Assembly: GCA_964434565.1 (NCBI GenBank)
Contig: CAYSVQ010000061.1
Coordinates: forward strand, 1 to 64,000
DNA from: Zeaxanthinibacter sp964434565
GTDB taxonomy: Bacteria; Bacteroidota; Bacteroidia; Flavobacteriales; Flavobacteriaceae
DNA length: 64,000 nt
Direction: 5' to 3'
The translations under genes were made by a program, and so were the position numbers. Below are positions 25,777 through 34,213 of the stretch, piece after piece. The notes below the pieces were generated by a model. It made no database searches, was not told where the DNA came from, and was given only the letters and a program-made list of their open reading frames with translations. Positions within the stretch are counted from its first letter, which is position 1. Each line of letters starts with the position of its first letter.

Positions 25777-26979
25777 TCATCTGTGTGGGCTTGCTTTTAT
25801 CATCCACAAAGTAAGGGCAATAGGAAAAAGCAGGCTCATAAGCGCAAGGGTTTCAAAATAGCCATCGAAGATCCTTAAACCTGTCCACGCGGCGATCCCT
25901 TTATAAAAAATCAATATTTCCGTAGTGAAAAAACCTGTAAGGTACAGCCCCAATGCGCCAATAGGAAGCCGAAGCAGTTTAAAATGGTTTAGCAGTACAA
26001 AGAGCCACAGACTAATTACCCCCAGGAATGTCCAGTGTAAATAACCGATAATAAAATCCGGAATGCGCGCCGCCAGGCCAGCGAAAACGGGTGACACACT
26101 TAGCAGCTGCAGCAAGACCTTTACAGCCAGCAGCAAACCGGTGAGGATGATAAGCCGGCAGTTGGTTCGGGAAAACTTCCTTCTGAAATCAACCCATTGC
26201 CTGAAGAATAGTCTTCCACACATTATATATGCCAGGCATTGCAAACCAGCACCTATGCCAGCCACCAAATAGATAAACCAGCCAGGTTGCATCCAGAGAA
26301 CAGACAAAAGGAAGGACAGGAGGATGGAAGTATTCAAAAGAAGGAAAAATCTCCGGAACCTATTCGCGGGAATATTGAGTTTGCCCTGTTCGGCCACATA
26401 AAACAATAAGCCCAGTAAAGCCAGCAACATCCAGCCATTATATTGAAAATGCAGGTAAAAATAGATTGCTATGTGGTACCAATCCGATGTTGGGCCAAGG
26501 GTATTCATGATCCCTCCCAGGGCCCAGGGACCTAGGCTCGAGAGTACCATATACCCCAGGGATGCCCGCAACAACCGGTAAGAATAGAAAGCTTTGAATT
26601 TCCGGGGGCTGTGCTTAATAAAAAACCAGGTAAAGGAATATGACGCAAAGAGAAATAAAGTTGAAAATATTATGGAGTAAAGGCCATATCCCTGAAACGG
26701 AAAGGTAAACAGCATCCCTAACATGCATACCTGGGTTGCAAGGAATATAAAACTGTAGTATTTGCGGACACCCGCGTCTTTCAGGAATACGGTGTAAATC
26801 AGGGTTGTTAAAGCCAGATATACCCAACCAAGCAGGGCGATATGGGAATGCGCATGTATTACGAACTTGTAAGTGAAGGGCATGGGGTACCATTGATAAG
26901 CCCGCAGAAACAACCCCAGCAGGGCGGCTATAAGGAAATAACTAAGTGCAAATTGAGCGTGTTTTCTAAGGAAATCCAT
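25777..26979 (-). CDS. Haem-copper-oxidase-like multi-pass membrane protein of the nos operon
   Basis: A 400-residue integral membrane protein of about 12 helices. Histidines cluster at membrane edges: IHAHSHIALLGW (H42, H44, H46), WYHIAIYFYLHFQYNGW (H169, H177) and GYLHWTFLG (H315). The pattern resembles haem-ligand helices of haem-copper oxidase subunit I and of NnrS proteins, but the full set of CuB ligands is not evident. It starts 30 bp after nosY on the same strand and is the last gene of the nos operon. A role in N2O/NO metabolism or electron transfer to NosZ is inferred; activity is unknown. Confidence 0.7.
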   Translation of the reverse strand: MDFLRKHAQFALSYFLIAALLGLFLRAYQWYPMPFTYKFVIHAHSHIALLGWVYLALTTLIYTVFLKDAGVRKYYSFIFLATQVCMLGMLFTFPFQGYGLYSIIFSTLFLFASYSFTWFFIKHSPRKFKAFYSYRLLRASLGYMVLSSLGPWALGGIMNTLGPTSDWYHIAIYFYLHFQYNGWMLLALLGLLFYVAEQGKLNIPANRFRRFFLLLNTSILLSFLLSVLWMQPGWFIYLVAGIGAGLQCLAYIMCGRLFFRQWVDFRRKFSRTNCRLIILTGLLLAVKVLLQLLSVSPVFAGLAARIPDFIIGYLHWTFLGVISLWLFVLLNHFKLLRLPIGALGLYLTGFFTTEILIFYKGIAAWTGLRIFDGYFETLALMSLLFPIALTLWMIKASPHR

Positions 26980-27009
26980 AAGGGGTCTTCGCTCTTGTGT
27001 TAGGAAACA

Positions 27010-27792
27010 TCAAAAATCTTTCTTTCCCGCATTCCGCACCAGCAGCCATACGGGGATAGCCGTCCAGCAGCAAAGCATGGTCAATGACAATAAAAATCCC
27101 CGCCCCGTGCCGAAAAAGGATTTAAATACCGCCCCCGTATAGCCCAGCAAGGCAGAAATATCCAATTTCAGAAGGATCAGTATGCGCGACAGGTCTATTG
27201 GATTCAGCATAGTAGCCACCAGCGAAAAATTATCAAGAGGATATTCCTCGAAAACGATTAATGAAAGCAGGAACAGCCCATCGTAAATCACAGCCATAAA
27301 AAGCCACAGGAGGACGGCATAGCCAAATCCCTTTATCCGGTTTTCGTGGTGAAGGGCAATATTGAAAGACAAAGCAGTAAAGATGGCTGTTAAAAACGCC
27401 CCACTGCAAATTAAAAGTGCAAAATCCCAGATCGCATCGCTCTTAAATAAACCATAGACCACAAAGGGAAAACCGAGTCCGAGTACGAGGCTAAGAGACA
27501 GGGAGCCGGCAACCCCCAGGTACTGGCCAAGAAAAATAGAAGCCCGCCTTACCGGCTGTGCCAGAAGCAGTTCGGTAAACTCCCTGGAATTATAGAAATA
27601 CATGATGCCGAAAATGGTGCCTATGAGGGGAACAAGAATAGTAATGACATTCATCAGGGTGATGACGGCTTTGGCAACATCGTTGTTAAGAAAAAGCAGG
27701 ACAAAGCCAAGGGCAAGGTAGAACATCAGGTACACATAACTCCAGCGGCTTCTGATCAGGTCGAAAAAGGTGTACTTTAAAATTTTAAGCAT
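27010..27792 (-). CDS. nosY: ABC transporter permease NosY
   Basis: The 260-residue membrane protein has about six helices and is the permease partner of the NosF ATPase. Together with periplasmic NosD it supplies sulphur or copper species for the CuZ site of N2O reductase. Segments include YFYNSREFTELLLAQPVRR (the cytoplasmic coupling region typical of ABC-2 permeases of this type). The start at 27792 (MLKILKYTFFDLIRSRWSY) overlaps nosF by 8 bp; the upstream 20 residues to 27852 are not family-like. Confidence 0.9.
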   Translation of the reverse strand: MLKILKYTFFDLIRSRWSYVYLMFYLALGFVLLFLNNDVAKAVITLMNVITILVPLIGTIFGIMYFYNSREFTELLLAQPVRRASIFLGQYLGVAGSLSLSLVLGLGFPFVVYGLFKSDAIWDFALLICSGAFLTAIFTALSFNIALHHENRIKGFGYAVLLWLFMAVIYDGLFLLSLIVFEEYPLDNFSLVATMLNPIDLSRILILLKLDISALLGYTGAVFKSFFGTGRGFLLSLTMLCCWTAIPVWLLVRNAGKKDF

Positions 27793-28495
27793 TTTCCAGG
27801 CTTGTTGCAATGGCCGCAATGGCATGTTCAAAATCGGTTTGTCCGGTGGCATCCTTCAGGGCAGTGATAGTGCCCTTAAAACAGATCCTGCCTTCCAGCA
27901 GGTAAATGATTTCTTCCGCAACCTCCTCCACGAATTGCATGATATGGGAAGTGATCAGGATAGTGGTTCCGCGCGCTTTCTCCCTGGCAATAAATTCTTT
28001 TAGCCGAATTACGGAAGCAGGATCCAGACCCGTGGTAGGTTCGTCCAGCACAAGTAACGGACTGTTAAACATCAGGGCCATTACCAGGTTGACCTTTTGT
28101 TTGGTTCCTCCGGAAAGAGTTCCCAGTTTCTTATCCAAAAAAGGCTCCAGCTTCAGAAGGGAGATAAGCTCTTCGCCCTCAGCTGGCATCCGCCGAAGGT
28201 CTTTGATCATTTCGAGTAATTCCCGGACCCTGAGATTACCAGGGAAGTTAGCTATCTGGGGAAGGTAGTTTATATGCCGGCGGTATTCCCAACGCCCCTT
28301 GATGTTGACGCCGGATACACTTATCACCCCTGCGTCCGGGATTACCATCCCAAGGAGGCATTTGATCAGCGTGGTCTTTCCGGAGCCGTTGGGACCCAGC
28401 ACGGCAAAGATGCCCCCTTTTGCAACAGACAGGTTAACACCTGCCAGGACCTGGTTGGTACCGAATTTTTTATACAGGTTTTGAATCTCTATCAT
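27785..28495 (-). CDS. nosF: ABC transporter ATP-binding protein NosF
   Basis: This 236-residue ATPase powers NosDFY. It has a Walker A motif GPNGSGKTT (34-42), the ABC signature LSGGTKQK, Walker B LLVLDEPTTGLDP and the switch histidine in ILITSHIMQF. It overlaps nosD by 4 bp (ATGA) and nosY by 8 bp, indicating tight coupling. Confidence 0.94.
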   Translation of the reverse strand: MIEIQNLYKKFGTNQVLAGVNLSVAKGGIFAVLGPNGSGKTTLIKCLLGMVIPDAGVISVSGVNIKGRWEYRRHINYLPQIANFPGNLRVRELLEMIKDLRRMPAEGEELISLLKLEPFLDKKLGTLSGGTKQKVNLVMALMFNSPLLVLDEPTTGLDPASVIRLKEFIAREKARGTTILITSHIMQFVEEVAEEIIYLLEGRICFKGTITALKDATGQTDFEHAIAAIATSLENA

Positions 28496-29724
28496 GGTAC
28501 TTTCTTCATTAACGGGCTGGCGTCATAGAGTTTGTCGGGCGTAAAAACAGGCGAAACCTTTTCCGAAAAATCGATGATGTCCATAAAAAGGCTCCGCAAA
28601 AGCACAATAGTTTCAGGAGTCCTGTTCACAATGTAGGAAAATAGTTTTACCGGCCGGTATGGTACATCTCCGATGCCATTCTTGTCGAGGTCGTATCCTG
28701 TATAACCACTCCAGAAATTCTGCTCGAAAAGGTTGTCGTTCAAATTACTGTTATAAGAGAGGTCGAAAGAGTTGTAAAGGAAATTATTTTCTTTAAACCC
28801 GTTGGCATAACAAGCACCCCTTACCTTAATCGCCCAACCGTTCCTTATGAAGTTGTTATTGCGGTAGCTGACCCTGTTTGCCCCTTCTATACTGATCCCT
28901 GTGGTATTTTCTTCAAACACATTGCCGCTGATCTCCGAATCGTTAATTTCTTTTAGGAGGAGGCCAAAGGCAGCGGTACCCCAGTTCTTCCTAAAAGTGT
29001 TGCCGGTCATCCGGATATCTTTTGAAAACATAACTGCAACCCCGGCTCCATTATTTTCAAACAGGTTATTCTCGTAAGTGTCATTGTTGGAAAACATAAA
29101 GTGCAGCCCATATCGGATGTTGCCGATGCTTGTATTGTTTTTTATACTGATGTTGTCCGAGAATTCCAAATAAATCCCGTCGCGCACCTGCCGGATGTCG
29201 TTACCAACAACCTGCACCCCATTACAATGCCAGAGCTGTATGCCATTGCCCGAATTGAATTCTTCCCTGGCATCACCTCTTATGGTATTCCCTTTTACCA
29301 GACCATTTGAGGATTTTTGAAGATAGATCCCGAAAAACAACTTTTCAAGGATGAGGTCGGCTATTACAAAATCCGAACTTTCCACTACCCGGACCGCTGC
29401 ATAATCCGTGGTATAACTACTGCCTACATTGATTATTTTAAGGCCCGACAAGCTAACATGGTCTGAGGTAACAGTGAATATTTCCCCTCTTTCCTGCCCA
29501 TTGATTACAGGGTAATTGGAACCGATCAGCGTAAGAGGTTTATCTATCAACAGGTTATATTCCATATATTGACCTGACCGGATAAGCAGGGTATCATATG
29601 GGGAAGCCAGCCTGATTGCCTCGCCAATGGATTTAAGCTCGCAGGCAGGGCAGACCTCAATGGTTTCTGCCTGAAGAGACAGTAAGGAAAATAAGGCAAT
29701 TATGAAGACTCCCCTGCTACGCAT
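28492..29724 (-). CDS. nosD: Periplasmic copper/sulphur delivery protein NosD
   Basis: The 410-residue product has a Sec signal peptide (FIIALFSLLSLQAE) and a right-handed beta-helix of repeated NxI/NxF turns (CASH-type), e.g. VKGNTIRGD, VVGNDIRQV and ISGNVFEENTTG. It ends with the NosD-typical NLNDNLFEQNFWSGYTGYDLDKNGIGDVPYRPV segment. NosD works with NosF and NosY to build the CuZ cluster of N2O reductase. A 109-bp gap separates it from nosL. Confidence 0.93.
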   Translation of the reverse strand: MRSRGVFIIALFSLLSLQAETIEVCPACELKSIGEAIRLASPYDTLLIRSGQYMEYNLLIDKPLTLIGSNYPVINGQERGEIFTVTSDHVSLSGLKIINVGSSYTTDYAAVRVVESSDFVIADLILEKLFFGIYLQKSSNGLVKGNTIRGDAREEFNSGNGIQLWHCNGVQVVGNDIRQVRDGIYLEFSDNISIKNNTSIGNIRYGLHFMFSNNDTYENNLFENNGAGVAVMFSKDIRMTGNTFRKNWGTAAFGLLLKEINDSEISGNVFEENTTGISIEGANRVSYRNNNFIRNGWAIKVRGACYANGFKENNFLYNSFDLSYNSNLNDNLFEQNFWSGYTGYDLDKNGIGDVPYRPVKLFSYIVNRTPETIVLLRSLFMDIIDFSEKVSPVFTPDKLYDASPLMKKVP

Positions 29725-29833
29725 GAGTTTAACGGATTAATAAAAATTAGACATTTTCCCCGGTTTTCAATTATTATGCTGAGTCCCGGGCTAAGAAGAA
29801 ACCTTGTTTCTGAATTTCCGAATTGCCACGCTG

Positions 29834-30298
29834 TCAGTAAAACTGTACATGATTAATACTTTCCAGGTAAGTTAACAGGGAGGTCCAGTTGAAGATAGCT
29901 CCCCCCTCTGTACGCTGTATTTCACCTGCTTCCCCTGCATTGCGGAAAGCCGTAAGATTAGCGCCCATAGGGCTGGGTAAAGCCTCACTTATTAAAAAGG
30001 AGGCTCGGGACGCATCAATTAGTTCTCCCGGCTTATTGTAATGGTTGCAGAGATAAAGTGCAATGTTCTCCGCACCAATTTCCACCCTGGAATTCACCAT
30101 GCACTCAACCGCATCGAACTTGTACACTCTGCCCTTGTCTGTAACGATCTCCGCCCCGTGCTGCCTGTCTACTATGGTCATCCTGCAGAAATAACAGGTA
30201 TCGGACCCATACTCGATCGGTTTAGGGCCCGGGTTACAGGAAATAACCAGGATAAGGCCAAGGAGGCATCCGGTTATCTTTAAGCTAATTTTCCTCAT
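29834..30298 (-). CDS. nosL: Copper chaperone lipoprotein NosL
   Basis: NosL delivers Cu(I) to apo-NosZ. The 154-residue product is a lipoprotein (LVISC, Cys21) with the NosL metal motif C35-x2-C38-x-M40 (DTCYFCRMTI), a Met/His-rich fold region, and the family segment GAEIVTDKGRVYKFDAVECMV. The start at 30298 (MRKISLK) is preferred; the frame is open to 30379 but the extension has no signal-peptide character. It overlaps the upstream membrane-protein gene by 14 bp. Confidence 0.93.
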   Translation of the reverse strand: MRKISLKITGCLLGLILVISCNPGPKPIEYGSDTCYFCRMTIVDRQHGAEIVTDKGRVYKFDAVECMVNSRVEIGAENIALYLCNHYNKPGELIDASRASFLISEALPSPMGANLTAFRNAGEAGEIQRTEGGAIFNWTSLLTYLESINHVQFY

Positions 30299-30902
30299 CA
30301 GTTTTTGATTTGAATCCGGTTCGTGTTTCTTTTCTCCCCAGGAAATACGCCAGGTATGCCAGAAAAATTCCGGCTGCAAGGCAATATGCCCCGGGTTGCG
30401 GATAGGAATGTGCCCGGAAGTTAAGAATATCCTTTGAACCGAAAAGAGGCGGTTGAAAGCCCATTACGGAACCATCGGGATTGGTGAATTTCATGATGGC
30501 CTTGGGGTCGAGGTTGTGCCCATAATCATGCTCCCACAGGTAAAAATCATAGATTCCCGCCGCACTCAGCAACACCATCAGGATCCCCCAATACAGGTAC
30601 CATTTATAGTTTCCCTTAAATGCGATAAACAAACCAAGTACTGTGGTAATAATTATCCCGGCAGGGAAGATCTTGAATTCCGGGATGGCATCGGGTATAT
30701 ATTTCATCCCTACGTAATGGTTCATCAGGTTGATGTTCTTGATATCATGCGGATGCGCATCGGCAAAATCGTTAATATAGATATCCATTCCCAGAGGAAT
30801 AGGGTACTGCGGTGCTTCCAGTGTGATATTCCAAAGCGGAAAAACGAATAGAAGTAAGGGGAGCAGCGTTCCGAGGAACATTAAGTATCTGGATTTTTTC
30901 AT
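30285..30902 (-). CDS. nos-operon membrane protein with Met/His motif (function unknown)
   Basis: A 205-residue protein with about four helices (8-23, 78-92, 103-120, 170-188). Between the first two lies a periplasmic loop rich in possible copper ligands: H50 and H52 (ADAHPHD), M60-x-H62 (NLMNHYV) and M66. The C-terminal loop has HSYPQPG. It sits between nosZ and nosL in the same operon. It is probably the small membrane protein repeatedly found in clade II nos clusters (similar in placement to NosB), but I cannot confirm the name. A copper-insertion or anchoring role is inferred. Confidence 0.75.
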   Translation of the reverse strand: MKKSRYLMFLGTLLPLLLFVFPLWNITLEAPQYPIPLGMDIYINDFADAHPHDIKNINLMNHYVGMKYIPDAIPEFKIFPAGIIITTVLGLFIAFKGNYKWYLYWGILMVLLSAAGIYDFYLWEHDYGHNLDPKAIMKFTNPDGSVMGFQPPLFGSKDILNFRAHSYPQPGAYCLAAGIFLAYLAYFLGRKETRTGFKSKTDEEN

Positions 30903-30922
30903 GGTGCAGATTTCAGGTAAGA

Positions 30923-30961
30923 AAAAAAGCGGGTGGGTTGTGTACCTCAGCCCGCTTTTTT
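30923..30961 (-). terminator. Strong hairpin between nosZ and the downstream nos genes
   Basis: An 11-bp perfect stem, AAAAAAGCGGG (30923-30933) with CCCGCTTTTTT (30951-30961), encloses a 17-nt loop that can itself pair GGT/ACC. On the minus strand it ends in a T tract, so it looks like an intrinsic terminator. It stands 31 bp after the nosZ stop and 21 bp before the next start. It would cut most transcripts after nosZ, or shield the 3' end of the nosZ message. Confidence 0.8.
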
Positions 30962-30991
30962 AAAGATTCAACCCTTTATTTTTAGTTTTTA

Positions 30992-32947
30992 TCAATCTCC
31001 CAGAGACCAGCTGAGGTCCAGGTTCGAATCGGCCGGGGATACCCTTACGTAACCCTGCATTTCCTGGTGCAGTGCAGAGCAAAAATCCGTACAGTAAAAT
31101 GGCCATACGCCAACCTGCTTGGGCTCCCACACGAAGGTTTCGGTCTGCCCCGGCATAATGAGCAGCTCGGAAGTATTGGCCCCTATTATACTGATCCCGT
31201 GGGGCACGTCATAATCCTGTTCCAGGTTTGTCACGTGAAAGTATACCTTATCCCCAACTTTTATCCCTTCGATATTATCGGGGTTAAAATGACTTCGGAT
31301 CATGGTCATATAAATATGTACCTCTTTTCCGTTCCTCTCAATGCGAACGTTTGCATCGGTGGTGGTGGCATACTTATGTTTGTTTTCAGTAAGGTTGTAA
31401 ATCTTTTTGGAACGCTCCCGAACCAGTTCGGCCGGGATTCCCGCTGCATAGTGCGGCTCCCCTACGGTTGGAAAATCGAGCAGCAATTCCATTTTGTCTC
31501 CGGAAATATCGTACAACTGGGCAGACTGAGTTACTTCGGGGCCGGTAGGCAGATACCGGTCTTTGGTGATCTTGTTCATTGCAAGAACGTATTTGCCGTA
31601 GGGTTTTCTGGAATTCCCACCGGGGATCATCAGGTGGCCTACCGAGTAATAACATGGCTGCCTGTCTACCACATCCCAGGTACCAAGTTTCCACTTAACC
31701 ACCTCAGAAGAGATAAAGAAGGTTGTGTAGCCATTGCCCTCTCCATCGAACTCGGTGTGCAAAGGCCCCAGGCCGGCCTGTTTTACGGTGCCTGCAAGCA
31801 CATCCTCAAAGCTTAGGATAGGGATTCCGTAAGCCTCTCCTTCAAATTTCTCATTCTTTATGGCCTCCATCATCCTGCTGAAGGAGTGTACAGTGAGGTC
31901 GGCAGAAAGTTTGCCGTTCCCAACAATATATTCCCCGCTTGGATCAACATCACAGCCGTGGGGGGATTTGGGCGTTGGCAGGAAGTATACAAGGCCGGGA
32001 AGGCTCGAAGCATCAAGGACACGTACTTCCTTCATCATGGTGGAGGTCGCGGTATGGGTCTCCTCGTCGTACACGTTGTGGGCGTAATTGGTAGGCATAG
32101 TGGTGAACTTGCCTTCCTTGATGTATTCCTCGGCTTTCTTCCAGTTGATGGCGGCAATAAAATCCTTGTCGTTCTGGGAGGAGTTCACTTCCTTCAGGGT
32201 ATTGGCCTCTTCTGTATTATAGGTAGTGAAGAACATCCAGCCATGAGACGCGCCCCTTCCAGGGTGGGCAAGGTCATAATCGAAGCCGGGCATCAGGATC
32301 TGGAAGGATAGGTCCATTTCTCCGGTTTCGGGGTGTACGCTTATAAAAGAAAGGGAGCCTTTAAAATTCCCCTTGGCTTCGGATATGGGCATATCCCTTT
32401 GGGGGATAGGCACGGAAAACCTGGTGCCGGCAATAACATACTCGGTATTTTCAGTTACAAATGCGGAACTGTGGTTCCCCGCACTGTTTGGGATTTCAAT
32501 GATCTCGGTGGTTTCAAAAACGCTGAGGTCTATTTTCGCAATCCGCGGGGTATTGTTCCCGTTAATAAAAATAAATCTGCCATCGAGCTCGCCATTGGTT
32601 TGGGAAATATCGGGGTGATGCGCATCATCCCACGGAATAAAGCCATGAGAGGTATTGAGCATCGGCTTGGTTTCTTCATTATAGCCCCAGGCTTTTTCCG
32701 CGTCCTGTGAGAATACCGGAATCACTTTGAACAGTCGGCCGGATGGCAAGCCATAAACAGACAACTGCCCGCTGAATCCTCCTGAGAGAAAAGCGTAAAA
32801 TTCGTCGTAGGCTCCAGGCGCTACGTAGACTTTTTCAGCTGCTCCGGAAGCAAGGGCGCCTTCGTTTCCTTTTCCTATGTCCCCGCATCCCGATAATGCG
32901 GTCGCGAGACCAAATAATACTCCTGCTACTATTGATGTGTTTTTCAT
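30992..32947 (-). CDS. nosZ: Nitrous oxide reductase NosZ, clade II, predicted lipoprotein
   Basis: NosZ reduces N2O to N2. The 651-residue product has an N-terminal Sec signal with a lipobox (ALSGC, Cys21) instead of a Tat signal, placing it in clade II (atypical) NosZ. The beta-propeller carries CuZ ligand motifs such as DDAHHPDISQTNGELDG (H110, H111) and YNTEEA. The C-terminal cupredoxin domain has the CuA site C619-x3-C623-x3-H627-x2-M630 (CTDFCSALHQEM) and an upstream His in VPHGISI. The start at 32947 (MKNTSIVAG) is chosen; an open extension to 32998 has no signal character. It is second in the nos operon. Confidence 0.96.
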   Translation of the reverse strand: MKNTSIVAGVLFGLATALSGCGDIGKGNEGALASGAAEKVYVAPGAYDEFYAFLSGGFSGQLSVYGLPSGRLFKVIPVFSQDAEKAWGYNEETKPMLNTSHGFIPWDDAHHPDISQTNGELDGRFIFINGNNTPRIAKIDLSVFETTEIIEIPNSAGNHSSAFVTENTEYVIAGTRFSVPIPQRDMPISEAKGNFKGSLSFISVHPETGEMDLSFQILMPGFDYDLAHPGRGASHGWMFFTTYNTEEANTLKEVNSSQNDKDFIAAINWKKAEEYIKEGKFTTMPTNYAHNVYDEETHTATSTMMKEVRVLDASSLPGLVYFLPTPKSPHGCDVDPSGEYIVGNGKLSADLTVHSFSRMMEAIKNEKFEGEAYGIPILSFEDVLAGTVKQAGLGPLHTEFDGEGNGYTTFFISSEVVKWKLGTWDVVDRQPCYYSVGHLMIPGGNSRKPYGKYVLAMNKITKDRYLPTGPEVTQSAQLYDISGDKMELLLDFPTVGEPHYAAGIPAELVRERSKKIYNLTENKHKYATTTDANVRIERNGKEVHIYMTMIRSHFNPDNIEGIKVGDKVYFHVTNLEQDYDVPHGISIIGANTSELLIMPGQTETFVWEPKQVGVWPFYCTDFCSALHQEMQGYVRVSPADSNLDLSWSLGD

Positions 32948-33048
32948 TGTTTTGGATTTGTTGTTATGTTGAATTCGTGATAATCCTGTTCCAGTCATAG
33001 TAATTCCCTATTATAAGGGTTTATTGATTTTTGGTAGCTTCATCCACA

Positions 33049-33558
33049 TTATTCGAGGGTCCTGAAATACTCCAGCACGGCCCTTGCCTGTTCTTCGGTA
33101 AGCCCCTGGTTAGCCATTGGCGATCCGTTGAATTCTATCAGCAGTTCCTTTGCCAGCGGGTCATCCTTCACCATCACTTCAGGGTTCAGGATCATGTTCA
33201 TAATCCATTCGGGGCTCCTTCTATTCAGGATGCCGTCAGGTGCCGGACCAATAAACCGTTTCCCCACCCTGTGGCAGGCCAGGCACAGCTGATCATAAAT
33301 CTCCTTCCCATTAGCTGCGAGTGCCTGGTCTGTTTCCGGCGCGAGGGTAACCGATTTTACAGGACCCACCCCCTTGTTATCCAGGGTTATCCGTTCGGAT
33401 GGCTTTCCTGCATCCAACTCCGGGGCCTCCTGGGATTGCTCCGTGCCGGTCTTTTGCCTTTCGAGGTTGAAGCCGTCTTCTTTCTTCTCTTCTTTTCCCC
33501 CACAGCCAATAAATAAGCCGGCGATAAGGAACGTTGATATAATTGTGGATAATTTCAT
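33049..33558 (-). CDS. Lipoprotein cytochrome c of the nos operon
   Basis: A 169-residue lipoprotein (FIGC, Cys19) with a charged linker and one class I c-haem motif, C92-x2-C95-H96 (QLCLACHRVG), followed by IGPAPDGIL and a Met-ligand loop GSPMANQGL. It is the first gene of the operon, 101 bp before nosZ. It is the likely immediate electron donor to NosZ, comparable to NosC of clade II systems (inference). The FNR-type promoter lies immediately upstream. Confidence 0.9.
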   Translation of the reverse strand: MKLSTIISTFLIAGLFIGCGGKEEKKEDGFNLERQKTGTEQSQEAPELDAGKPSERITLDNKGVGPVKSVTLAPETDQALAANGKEIYDQLCLACHRVGKRFIGPAPDGILNRRSPEWIMNMILNPEVMVKDDPLAKELLIEFNGSPMANQGLTEEQARAVLEYFRTLE

Positions 33559-33581
33559 GTTTCATGTATTATATTGAGGAT

Positions 33582-33624
33582 CAAAATTAGCTGAGAAGGC
33601 TTTTTTATAATATGATATTAGTCA
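33582..33624 (-). promoter_or_regulatory. FNR-type site and promoter of the nos operon
   Basis: On the minus strand a perfect -7 element TAATTTTG spans 33589-33582. The dyad TGAC-TAAT-ATCA (33624-33613, centre 33618.5) lies exactly 36.5 bp upstream of its last G. The dyad is flanked by further A/T symmetry (ATATGATATTAGTCATAT). The same box lies 56 bp before the divergent Rrf2 gene, so it could affect both. Confidence 0.85.
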
Positions 33625-33679
33625 TATTGAAGACATTAATATCCTCTTATATTGTTCAATCAAATGCACATAACCCATC

Positions 33680-34111
33680 ATGCTGTCCAATTCCTCCAAA
33701 TATGCATTAAAGGCAGTTTTATACCTGGCTTTGAATTCCAGCGAAGAACACAAACTAATAGTGAAGGATTTCCACGGGAAGATCAATGTCCCGAAGGCTT
33801 ACCTGGCTAAGTTGCTTCAGGACCTTTCACGCCAGAAACTCATATCCTCCAGCCGGGGGCCAAAAGGCGGTTTTTACCTGAGTGATGAGAACCGTACACA
33901 ACCCCTGATGCGCTATATTGATGTTATAGACGGCCCTTCCAGCTTGAGCGCCTGCATGCTCAGCCTCGCCGATTGTAATGAAGAAAAACCCTGCCCCTTG
34001 CATGCCATTTTTCAACCCTCCCGGGCTAAGTTGATTGACAGCCTTGAAAATCTGACGGTTAACGACATTGCTCCGGACCTGTTAAAAAGCCGCAACTATT
34101 TACCGCTTTAA
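33680..34111 (+). CDS. Rrf2-family Fe-S transcriptional regulator (NsrR-like)
   Basis: The 143-residue product has an Rrf2 winged HTH (SNSSKYALKAVLYLAL, then VPKAYLAKLLQDLSRQKLISSSRGPKGGFYL) and three cysteines, C92, C99 and C105 (ACMLSLADCNEEKPCPLH). They match the Fe-S ligand spacing of IscR/NsrR regulators. Its divergent position beside the nos operon suggests sensing of NO or cluster status. Whether it controls nos, itself or distant genes cannot be told from sequence. Confidence 0.9.
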   Translation: MLSNSSKYALKAVLYLALNSSEEHKLIVKDFHGKINVPKAYLAKLLQDLSRQKLISSSRGPKGGFYLSDENRTQPLMRYIDVIDGPSSLSACMLSLADCNEEKPCPLHAIFQPSRAKLIDSLENLTVNDIAPDLLKSRNYLPL

Positions 34112-34213
34112 CAAGGGCCTTATCGCTCTTTTTAAATAGGGCTTTGCCTGCTTGGTAAAAAAATGTACCTTGAACGGCCAATTATATTTTTAATCCATAA
34201 TGTACTTGCAAAA

